Assembly (NCBI GenBank): GCA_910578815.1
Contig: CAJTSE010000007.1
Coordinates: forward strand, 105,631-169,630
Source: an uncultured Acetatifactor sp.
GTDB taxonomy: Bacteria; Bacillota; Clostridia; Lachnospirales; Lachnospiraceae
Reading direction: 5' to 3'
Length of the DNA stretch: 64,000 nucleotides
Shown here in pieces: positions 16,548 through 23,312 of the stretch; the first letter of the stretch is position 1, and each line of letters begins with the position of its first letter. The translations under genes and the position numbers were made by a program. Below the pieces are notes generated by a model. The model was not told the origin of the DNA and did no database searches. It worked only from the letters and a program-made list of their open reading frames with translations.

Positions 16548-16751
16548 ATGGACGACAAAAAGATGATCGACGATTTGATTCATATGCTGGATTCTGGCAT
16601 GACCGATGGCGTGGGACACATTAACGTTGACTGCGATGAAGAGGAAGAACAATCAAAGAACGTTCAGACAATGGGCTGTACGGATTGCTCAAGAACACCG
16701 TTGGCCTGCAGCGTACCTACCCTTGAGCAGGGGCTGGATGATTATCATTAA
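16548..16751 (+). CDS. Small cysteine-rich protein resembling the start of the glycyl-radical domain
   Basis: A 67-residue protein between the PFL body and the glycyl-radical protein. Its first 28 residues (KKMIDDLIHMLDSGMTDGVG, then HINVD) align with the start of the downstream protein (VDNLVNLLDGYATKGGHH, then LNVNV). It then diverges into an acidic stretch DEEEEQ and a cysteine-rich tail with C29, C44, C47 and C54 (MGCTDCSRTPLAC), and has no RVSGY motif. It cannot carry the radical itself. It may be a diverged duplicate acting as an assembly, metal-binding or repair partner. AAGGAGACGCT before ATG shows it is translated. Function unknown. Confidence 0.75.
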   Translation: MDDKKMIDDLIHMLDSGMTDGVGHINVDCDEEEEQSKNVQTMGCTDCSRTPLACSVPTLEQGLDDYH

Positions 16752-16782
16752 ACTGTCTCCACGGCATCAAACTAAAGTTTCA

Positions 16783-16805
16783 GGGAGGCGGCTCCGCCGC
16801 TTCCC
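16783..16805 (+). other. Intercistronic hairpin before the glycyl-radical gene
   Basis: GGGAGGCGGC-TCC-GCCGCTTCCC, a 10-bp stem with one G-T pair and no T-run, 26 bp before the next ATG. It could protect the 5' end of a processed message and raise the dose of the small subunit; this role is inferred. Confidence 0.5.
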
Positions 16806-16830
16806 ACATAAAATAAAGGAGGAAATTACT

Positions 16831-17073
16831 ATGGCAACAAGTGCTGCACAGGTTGATAACCTTGTAAATTTATTGGACGGCTATGCTACTAAGGGCGGCC
16901 ATCATTTGAATGTAAACGTTCTTAACAGAGATACTCTGCTGGACGCTCAGAAGCATCCAGAGAATTATCCTCAGTTGACCATCCGTGTGTCCGGTTATGC
17001 AGTAAACTTTATAAAACTGACACCCGAACAGCAGGCTGACGTTATTTCCCGTACGTTCCACGAAGCGATCTAA
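16831..17073 (+). CDS. Stand-alone glycyl-radical domain of pyruvate formate-lyase (GrcA/YfiD-like)
   Basis: An 80-residue protein matching the C-terminal domain of PFL and the enterobacterial spare part GrcA/YfiD: GGHHLNVNVLNRDTLLDAQ, HPENYPQLTIRVSGYAVNF and KLTPEQQADVISRTFHEA. The radical-bearing glycine is G55 in RVSGY. In enterobacteria GrcA repairs an oxygen-cleaved full-length PFL; here the only PFL body in view lacks this domain, so the protein is probably an obligate subunit. Strong ribosome site AAAGGAGG. Followed by a terminator, then pflA. Confidence 0.93.
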   Translation: MATSAAQVDNLVNLLDGYATKGGHHLNVNVLNRDTLLDAQKHPENYPQLTIRVSGYAVNFIKLTPEQQADVISRTFHEAI

Positions 17074-17092
17074 GGATTGCTTATACAATTAT

Positions 17093-17125
17093 CCCTGGGC
17101 AGCTTTCCTGCCCGGGGTCTTTTTT
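17093..17125 (+). terminator. Terminator/attenuator between the glycyl-radical gene and pflA
   Basis: CCCTGGGCAG pairs with CTGCCCGGGG around a short loop and runs into TCTTTTTT. pflA lies 35 bp beyond without an obvious promoter, so partial readthrough probably sets a low activase level. Confidence 0.85.
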
Positions 17126-17160
17126 ATCGCTTGTAATACTTTGAAACAGGAGGGAAATTT

Positions 17161-17925
17161 ATGCAGGGCAGAATTCATTCTCTGGAAAGCTTCGGAACCG
17201 TAGACGGCCCCGGCACACGTTTTGTAGTCTTTGTGCAGGGATGCCCCATGCGCTGCGCCTATTGCCATAACCCGGATACCTGGGATATGAACGGCGGCAG
17301 CCTCATGGAACCGTCTTACATCATTGAACAGTACGAAAGAAACAGCGCTTTTTATGCCAACGGCGGCGGCTTAACCGTTACCGGCGGTGAACCGCTGATG
17401 CAGGTGGATTTTCTGATTGAGCTGTTCACTCTGGCGAAGGAACGCGGTATCCACACATGTATCGACTCTTCCGGAATAGCCTATAATCCGGACAATGCCG
17501 CCCTTTGCGAAAAGTTTGACAAACTCATGGGCTTTACGGATCTTGTGATGCTGGACATCAAACATATTGACCCTGAAAAACATCGTGAGCTGACTGCACA
17601 GCCCAATGTCAATATACTAAAATTTGCTGAATATCTGAACGAAAAGCATGTGGATATGTGGATACGCCATGTAGTTGTGCCAGGCATTACGGATGATGAC
17701 AAATATCTCTTTGACCTGGGATACTTTATCGGTCAGTTCGAGAACCTGAAAGCCTTGGATGTACTTCCCTATCATACCATGGGCGAAAAGAAGTACGAAA
17801 GCCTGGGTATGGAATACAAATTAAAAGGTGTTCCAGCCATGGATAAAACAAAATTGCTGGAAAAAAAGCAGGTTGTTTTGGACGGTATCAGAAAGCGCAG
17901 GGAAGATTTCAAAGCCCGCGGTTAG
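17161..17925 (+). CDS. pflA: Pyruvate formate-lyase activating enzyme
   Basis: A 254-residue radical SAM enzyme that abstracts hydrogen from the PFL glycine. The cluster motif is GCPMRCAYCHNPDTWD with C28, C32 and C35; further motifs are YANGGGLTVTGGEPLMQ and the C-terminal LDVLPYHTMGEKKYESLGM. Length is normal for PflA. Its target glycine would be on the separate 80-residue protein. AGGAGGG before ATG. Cytoplasmic, oxygen sensitive. Confidence 0.96.
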   Translation: MQGRIHSLESFGTVDGPGTRFVVFVQGCPMRCAYCHNPDTWDMNGGSLMEPSYIIEQYERNSAFYANGGGLTVTGGEPLMQVDFLIELFTLAKERGIHTCIDSSGIAYNPDNAALCEKFDKLMGFTDLVMLDIKHIDPEKHRELTAQPNVNILKFAEYLNEKHVDMWIRHVVVPGITDDDKYLFDLGYFIGQFENLKALDVLPYHTMGEKKYESLGMEYKLKGVPAMDKTKLLEKKQVVLDGIRKRREDFKARG

Positions 17926-17958
17926 TTATACCAAAATATACTTTTTATCATTTTCATG

Positions 17959-17987
17959 TTGTAATTATACATGTTTTATATTACAAT
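17959..17987 (+). promoter_or_regulatory. Promoter of the ferredoxin gene
   Basis: TTGTAA (17959-17964), 17-bp spacer, TACAAT (17982-17987), 50 bp before the ATG at 18038. Confidence 0.5.
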
Positions 17988-18037
17988 AGTTTTTGGAAAT
18001 TGATTTACTTGTATCAGACAATAAGGAGGATAAGATT

Positions 18038-18208
18038 ATGGCATATGAAATCGGTGATGCGTGCGTGGCTTGCGGTGCATGCGAGTCTCAGTGCCCTGTC
18101 GGTGCGATCAGCATGGGGGACGGTAAGTTTGAGATTGATGCTGACAAGTGCATTGATTGTGGTTCCTGCGCGGGACAGTGCCCTGTTGGCGCGATTTCGG
18201 AAGCATAA
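18038..18208 (+). CDS. 2[4Fe-4S] ferredoxin
   Basis: A 56-residue clostridial-type ferredoxin with two CxxCxxCxxxCP motifs: CVACGACESQCP and CIDCGSCAGQCP. It carries electrons between low-potential oxidoreductases and could serve the nearby PFL-activating enzyme. AAGGAGG before the ATG fixes the start; an overlapping longer frame is not used. Terminated by the bidirectional stem shared with the MerR gene. Confidence 0.95.
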   Translation: MAYEIGDACVACGACESQCPVGAISMGDGKFEIDADKCIDCGSCAGQCPVGAISEA

Positions 18209-18242
18209 AAGAGTGCGCTGCTTCCTATTAGGCAAAGAAAAA

Positions 18243-18276
18243 GGCATCTCTTTATGAGGTGCCCTTCTTTTTTTTC
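18243..18276. terminator. Bidirectional terminator between ferredoxin and the MerR gene
   Basis: GGCATCTC (18243-18250) pairs with GAGGTGCC (18256-18263), one mismatch, with a T-run on the plus strand and A-rich sequence on the other side. The MerR stop codon lies in the loop. Confidence 0.75.
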
Positions 18277-19016
18277 CTTAGTCCGAACTTCTTCCCGGCT
18301 TTTTTCCTTATAAGCTCGTCCATCCTTTTATAATGCTCTTCATCTCTCTCCTGCAGCATTTTATCTCTGCGCTCTTCACGCTCTTCCTGCATTCTGAACT
18401 GATAATCAAGCTCCTTCACCACGCTTTCCTTGATTTCCCGGCAAAGCTCTTCATTGTTTTCCTGTAAGGTTTCCTTAATCAGCTGCTGCAGCAGCCACTG
18501 TAACCTCTTGGATTTCTCTTCCTTGGACTCGGTAGCCAGCCCGCCGCCTGCCTGCACAATATCCGTGCCCGTGGCCGAAAGCACTTTTTCTGCCTGTTCA
18601 TCCCCCCCATCCTGACCGTTTCCTGCCGCCTGTTCATCCGCCACAACCCGTCCGTTTCCTGCAGTCATAGCATTAATTACAGTCTGTTCCTTTACCGCAG
18701 CTTGTCCACTTTCTCCGACACCTTGTTTGCCAATATTTGCGGCCTCTTCAACGGCCTTGTTAAGATCCCCTGGCTGACCGGACAGCAGATCCAGCTTTCC
18801 ATCCTTCAAAATCATTTTTATCGCCTTCAACTGTAATCCCCTCTCTTTCATTCCTTTAATGGTTTTGAAGCGTTCCACATCTTCATTTGTGTAGTATCGG
18901 TGCCCCAGCTCATTCCGCTTGATAGGAAGGTGCAGTTCTTCCTCCCAGTACCTCAGCACATGACTCTCCACCTCAACCGCCTTCGCCGCATCAGAAATAA
19001 ACAAATAGTTTCCCAT
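18252..19016 (-). CDS. MerR family transcriptional regulator
   Basis: A 254-residue DNA-binding protein. The N-terminal MerR helix-turn-helix is clear (ISDAAKAVEVESHVLRYWEEE, then GHRYYTNEDVERFKTIKGMKERGLQLKAI). The middle (about 85-165) is low-complexity and rich in A, G, E and Q; the C-terminal third is a charged helix rich in E, R and K, suited to dimerisation. No metal-binding cysteines, so the effector is unknown. Start at 19016 is chosen because AGGAG sits inside the six-codon upstream extension. Confidence 0.85.
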   Translation of the reverse strand: MGNYLFISDAAKAVEVESHVLRYWEEELHLPIKRNELGHRYYTNEDVERFKTIKGMKERGLQLKAIKMILKDGKLDLLSGQPGDLNKAVEEAANIGKQGVGESGQAAVKEQTVINAMTAGNGRVVADEQAAGNGQDGGDEQAEKVLSATGTDIVQAGGGLATESKEEKSKRLQWLLQQLIKETLQENNEELCREIKESVVKELDYQFRMQEEREERRDKMLQERDEEHYKRMDELIRKKAGKKFGLRKKKKGTS

Positions 19017-19036
19017 AATATCTCCTTTCTCCAAAT

Positions 19037-19070
19037 AAAAAAGAGAATAAGCCCTTTGCCCATTCTCTTT
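19037..19070 (-). terminator. Terminator of the gdpP-rplI-dnaB operon
   Basis: On the minus strand AAAGAGAAT and ATTCTCTTT pair around a 13-base loop followed by TTT, directly after the dnaB stop. Confidence 0.8.
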
Positions 19071-19082
19071 CGTAACTCAATG

Positions 19083-20435
19083 CTAAAAATCATCTTTTCT
19101 TCTTGCTTCCAGATTGGCAAACCTGGTATATTCCGGCAGCCATGCCAGCTTCACCGTACCGATAGGGCCGTTTCTCTGCTTGGCAATAATCACTTCGGAA
19201 ATCCCCGCCTCCGGGGAATCATGATTATAATAATCATCTCTGTACAAGAACATCACTACGTCCGCATCCTGCTCAATGGCTCCCGACTCTCTTAAATCCG
19301 AGAGCATCGGCCTGTGATCCGGCCGCTGCTCCACCGCACGGGATAGCTGAGATAATGCCACTACCGGCACGTTCAACTCCCTCGCCAAAGCCTTCAGGGA
19401 CCGGGATATATCCGAAATCTCCTGCTGCCTGGATTCCGTTCTGCTGCCGCCACCCGTCATCAGCTGCAGATAATCTATCATAACAATAGCCATATTATGT
19501 TCCAGCTTATACTTCCTGCATTTGGATCGAAGCTCCGAAATGCTGATTCCTGGCGTATCATCAATTATCAGGTGAGACTTTCCGATCGTTCCCGCGCTTT
19601 CAATCAGCCGTTCCCATTCCTGATCGTTCAACTGTCCTGTACGAAGCTTTTGAGCGTCTACGCCGGACTCCTGAGAAAACATACGGTTTACCAGCTGTTC
19701 CTTGCTCATTTCCAGGCTGAATAAAGCTACCGTCATATCCTTTCGAAAAGCCATATATTGAGCCAAATTCAGCTCAAAGGCCGTTTTTCCCATAGAAGGA
19801 CGGGCCGCCACCAGGATCAGATCCGAGGGCTGAAATCCTGCGGTCCGATAATCCAGATCAATAAACCCGGTAGGTATCCCGGTAACGTTTCCCTTATTCT
19901 TTGCCGCCATCTCGATCCTGTCCATGGCATTCATAACAATCTGACGCACCGGTACAAAATTATCCGTATTGCGCCTTTGCACCAGCTGAAAAACTCTTTT
20001 TTCCGTATCCTCCAATATGTATTCCAGGCTCTCCCTGCCTGCATAGCAGGTATTGGCAATCTCTTCATTCAGGCGGATCAGCCTGCGGAGTGTAGCTTTT
20101 TCCGCTACAATATTGGCATAATATTTGATGTTTGCAGAGGTAGGCACCGCTGTAATCAAATCCCGGACAAACTCCAGGCTGCTGACCTCCGGCGGCACAT
20201 CCTTTTCTTTAAGCTTATTCTGCAAAGTTACCAAATCCACAGGATTTCCGGCATCATTTAACTCCACCATGGTTTCATAAAGAATGCCGTACTGCCTGTT
20301 ATAAAAATCTTCACCTGTGATCAGCTCGGATGCCACCACGATGGCTTCCCTGTCCATGATCATGGAGCCTATAACGGACTGCTCCGCCTCCACACTGTGA
20401 GGCAGTATCCTTTTAATTACGTTTTCTTCCGGCAT
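19083..20435 (-). CDS. dnaB: Replicative DNA helicase
   Basis: A 450-residue RecA-type hexameric helicase that unwinds DNA at the replication fork. N-terminal domain begins LPHSVEAEQSVIGSMIMD; Walker A is ARPSMGKTAFELN; Walker B lies in MAIVMIDYLQLM; the arginine-rich C-terminal part contains QLSRAVEQRPDHRPMLSDLRESGAIEQDAD. No intein. Called dnaC in Bacillus nomenclature. It follows rplI by four bases, the common Firmicute order gdpP-rplI-dnaB. Confidence 0.98.
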   Translation of the reverse strand: MPEENVIKRILPHSVEAEQSVIGSMIMDREAIVVASELITGEDFYNRQYGILYETMVELNDAGNPVDLVTLQNKLKEKDVPPEVSSLEFVRDLITAVPTSANIKYYANIVAEKATLRRLIRLNEEIANTCYAGRESLEYILEDTEKRVFQLVQRRNTDNFVPVRQIVMNAMDRIEMAAKNKGNVTGIPTGFIDLDYRTAGFQPSDLILVAARPSMGKTAFELNLAQYMAFRKDMTVALFSLEMSKEQLVNRMFSQESGVDAQKLRTGQLNDQEWERLIESAGTIGKSHLIIDDTPGISISELRSKCRKYKLEHNMAIVMIDYLQLMTGGGSRTESRQQEISDISRSLKALARELNVPVVALSQLSRAVEQRPDHRPMLSDLRESGAIEQDADVVMFLYRDDYYNHDSPEAGISEVIIAKQRNGPIGTVKLAWLPEYTRFANLEARRKDDF

Positions 20436-20439
20436 AGGC

Positions 20440-20892
20440 CTATCCTTCTTGCGTTGTTACTTTTACCGTTATCTTACCGGTGACCTGAGGATGAAGTTTG
20501 GCTGAAACCTCATAACTGCCCAGATTTTTCAGTGCCTCCGGAAGCTGAAGCTTCTTCTTGTCAACATCAATACCATACTGCTCCTTCAACGCTGTGGAAA
20601 TTTCCTTTGCGGACACGGAACCAAATGTCTTACCACCCTCTCCCGCTTTGATCCTTACTTCCACAATCTTTTCCTCCAGCTGCGCCGCAAGCTCCTTAGC
20701 CGCCGCAAGCTGTTCCCTGGCAATCTTTTCATTATTTGCCTTTTTGAGCTTTAAATCATTCATATTTGCAGGAGTCGCCTCCACACCGATCTTCTTCGGC
20801 AGGATATAATTCCTTGCATAGCCCTCACTGACCTCAACAAGGTCGCCCTTTTTTCCCAGTTTTTTCTCATCCTGTTGTAATATAATCTTCAT
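20440..20892 (-). CDS. rplI: 50S ribosomal protein L9
   Basis: A 150-residue L9 with its standard start (MKIILQQDEKKLGKKGDLVEVSEGYARNY in outline), the long central helix (about 40-75) and a C-terminal domain with GGKTFGSVSAKEI. Binds 23S rRNA near the L1 stalk. Middle gene of the gdpP-rplI-dnaB operon. Confidence 0.98.
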   Translation of the reverse strand: MKIILQQDEKKLGKKGDLVEVSEGYARNYILPKKIGVEATPANMNDLKLKKANNEKIAREQLAAAKELAAQLEEKIVEVRIKAGEGGKTFGSVSAKEISTALKEQYGIDVDKKKLQLPEALKNLGSYEVSAKLHPQVTGKITVKVTTQEG

Positions 20893-20904
20893 CCTTATCT
20901 CTGC

Positions 20905-21105
20905 TCTCCAATCTTTTGATCTGAACTTCTTTTATCCTATATTTCTTTTATCTTACATTTCTTTCATTTCGAATTCCGTTTATCCTACTTTCTGTTGTCT
21001 TACATTTATTTCATTCTGAAATTCTTTTATCCGACATTTTTTATTTTACATTTCTTTCATTCCAAATTTCTTTCATCCTGCACTTCTTTCATCTTAAATA
21101 TCACT
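20905..21105. repeat. Degenerate purine/pyrimidine-biased repeat between gdpP and rplI
   Basis: About 200 bp made of loosely repeated blocks of about 17-20 bp, such as TTTCTTTTATCCTACAT and TTTCTTTCATCCTGCA on the plus strand. In the operon message this reads as a purine-rich GAAAGAAATG/GGATAAAAGAA track. No gene or clear stem is seen in it. Confidence 0.6.
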
Positions 21106-21109
21106 GAGT

Positions 21110-23161
21110 TTAAATTTCACTGTTCTCCAGCATAGAATCAATGGTCCGCTTGAGTACTCCGATAGCTTCGATCACACCCATACCTTCCATCTGGCAGGCC
21201 GCCGTGCTCAAATGTCCGCCGCCGCCCATCCTTTCCATGATAATCTGTACATTCACCTCATCTATGGAGCGGGCACTGATATACACCTTGCCCTGATAAT
21301 CTGTAAGTACAAAACTTGCCTTGATCCCCTTAATGTTGAGCAGCTCATTTGCCGCCTGTGCCCCGATGATCGTAGGGCTTGGAAGCTCTTCTGCCGTACA
21401 GATAGAAATGGCAAAATACTGTTTATAGATTTCCGCCTGGCTGACCGCATCCGCCTTTGCCTTATATTCCAGCGCATCCTCCCGAAACAGCTTCCGCACC
21501 CGCGTCACATCCGCGCCATTCCGCCGCAGGAATGCTGCTGCTTCAAATGTACGCACACCTGTCTTTGTCATAAAATTATTTGTGTCCACCATAATCCCAG
21601 AATACATGCAATCCGCTTCTTCCGTGCGAATTTTGATATTGTCATAGGTATACTGCAATATCTCGGATACCATTTCGGAAGCCGAGGACGCATAGGGCTC
21701 CACGTAGGAAAGAGTAGCGTTTTCAATGGTTTCCGCCCCCTGTCTGTGATGATCCAGTACTACCACGGACTTGCAGAAACGTAAAAGATCCGGGCATTCC
21801 GTAATGGAGGGTTTATTTACATCCACCACCACCAGCACACAGTTACCCCCTGCCGCTTCGATGGCCTGCTGGCTGCCGATAATCATATCCTCTTCATACT
21901 CCGGATTATTCCGGAACATGTCCACCATGGGCTGAATACTGGGCGGTACTTCGTTTAATACAATATATGCCCTTCGCTCCAGCGTCCGGGCCGCACGGTA
22001 GATTCCTACGGCTGCACCGAAACTGTCTGCATCCGGCATCCTGTGTCCCATCACCAGTACCAGATCCTTACCTGTAATGATTTCCCTGAGGGCATGCGCC
22101 TTTACCCTGGCCTTCACCCGTGTATTCTTTTCTACCTGCTGACTCTTACCGCCATAATAAATTATGCTCTCCGGCGTCTTGATCACCGCCTGGTCTCCGC
22201 CGCGTCCTAATGCCAAATCTATGGCATTGCGGGCAAATTCATAATTCTGAGCATATGTAAGCCCATCCAGTCCGATGCCCATGCTGATGGTCACCGCCAT
22301 CTCGTTGCCGATATTTACGGTCTTCACATCCTCCAAAAGATCAAAACGGTTCTCCTGCAGCTCCGCCACCATCTTCTTTCTCAGGATAATAAGATACTTA
22401 TCCTTTTCCAGCTTCTTACAGATACCGTCAAAGGCGGAAATATATTTATTGATCTTCCTCTCGATCAGGGCAATCAACAGGGAACGCCTGACCTCTTCCA
22501 CACTCTCAAGAGCTTCCTCGTAATTGTCCAGATAAACCATTCCCACTGCAAGACTCTGGTCGTCCACCTCCTGCAGCGCAATATGCAGAGCCGTCTCGTC
22601 ATACAGGTACACTGCAATCAGATACCCGTTATAATCTCTGGCTTCGATCATATCGCTGTGTTCTGCCATCTCTTTTAAAGAGATTTTCTTAAATTTCGCA
22701 ACATACTCGCCGCCCTCGTATTCCAGTTCATACTGTGCCTCATCCAGGCCGCTGTCATCCGGCAGGCGGTCCCTGGTAATCGTGGGAAACAGTGATGTGA
22801 TAGACTTACTGTAACCCTTTGGCTGCTTCACCACCGCCTCAAACGCGCTATTGGTCCAGATCACCTTCCCGTTGTCGTCCAGCAGTGCATAAGGCAGGTC
22901 CATATCACGCAGCAGCTTTCTCTGTATCTGTCCGTACTCCGTGGCAAAACTGATCAGCTCGTTCATGATAATGGGCTTATTGTAAAAATATAGAGACAAC
23001 GTAATGATATAATAAACAACGGTATAGCCTGTCAGCAGCAGACCGGCCTGCAAATTAATCAGATACACGGCCACATCCACAAAAAGAAGCAATATACCTA
23101 AGTAAATGCTGAACTGTATATAGGACTTAATATGGCCCTTCAGCCTGATTCTCTTTTTCAT
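21110..23161 (-). CDS. gdpP: c-di-AMP phosphodiesterase GdpP
   Basis: A 683-residue membrane protein that hydrolyses cyclic di-AMP. Two membrane helices (about 12-30 and 36-58), a PAS-like domain (about 75-150), a degenerate GGDEF domain (about 185-320), then DHH and DHHA1 phosphoesterase domains. DHH motifs are intact: VMGHRMPDADSFGAA, VVVDVNKPS and VLDHHRQG; DHHA1 has MGGGGHLSTAACQ. Length and order match GdpP/YybT. First gene of the operon with rplI and dnaB. Confidence 0.95.
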   Translation of the reverse strand: MKKRIRLKGHIKSYIQFSIYLGILLLFVDVAVYLINLQAGLLLTGYTVVYYIITLSLYFYNKPIIMNELISFATEYGQIQRKLLRDMDLPYALLDDNGKVIWTNSAFEAVVKQPKGYSKSITSLFPTITRDRLPDDSGLDEAQYELEYEGGEYVAKFKKISLKEMAEHSDMIEARDYNGYLIAVYLYDETALHIALQEVDDQSLAVGMVYLDNYEEALESVEEVRRSLLIALIERKINKYISAFDGICKKLEKDKYLIILRKKMVAELQENRFDLLEDVKTVNIGNEMAVTISMGIGLDGLTYAQNYEFARNAIDLALGRGGDQAVIKTPESIIYYGGKSQQVEKNTRVKARVKAHALREIITGKDLVLVMGHRMPDADSFGAAVGIYRAARTLERRAYIVLNEVPPSIQPMVDMFRNNPEYEEDMIIGSQQAIEAAGGNCVLVVVDVNKPSITECPDLLRFCKSVVVLDHHRQGAETIENATLSYVEPYASSASEMVSEILQYTYDNIKIRTEEADCMYSGIMVDTNNFMTKTGVRTFEAAAFLRRNGADVTRVRKLFREDALEYKAKADAVSQAEIYKQYFAISICTAEELPSPTIIGAQAANELLNIKGIKASFVLTDYQGKVYISARSIDEVNVQIIMERMGGGGHLSTAACQMEGMGVIEAIGVLKRTIDSMLENSEI

Positions 23162-23205
23162 CTGAATACACTCCTCAAATTAAAGCTATTATATCATAAA
23201 TACAA

Positions 23206-23234
23206 ATACTATGCTACAAAAATTAATTTGTCAA
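23206..23234 (-). promoter_or_regulatory. Promoter of gdpP
   Basis: On the minus strand TTGACA (23229-23234), 17-bp spacer, TAGTAT (23206-23211). A second TATAAT-like box lies closer to the gene. Confidence 0.7.
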
Positions 23235-23245
23235 AAAAGCCTGTC

Positions 23246-23276
23246 AAAAAAGGAGATGTTTTGCCATCTCCTTTTT
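23246..23276. terminator. Terminator of the glycan-use operon (after GH35)
   Basis: A perfect 12-bp stem, AAAAAGGAGATG and CATCTCCTTTTT, around a 7-base loop, with T-runs on both strands. Confidence 0.85.
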
Positions 23277-23312
23277 GACTGATCTATCTGTTTCTTTATA
23301 CCTTCCGCCGGC

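Noticed and set aside
16520..16831. Idea that the PFL split is a frameshift of one gene
   Set aside because: The parts are separated by 310 bp with a further gene, a hairpin and two good ribosome sites; no frame joins them.
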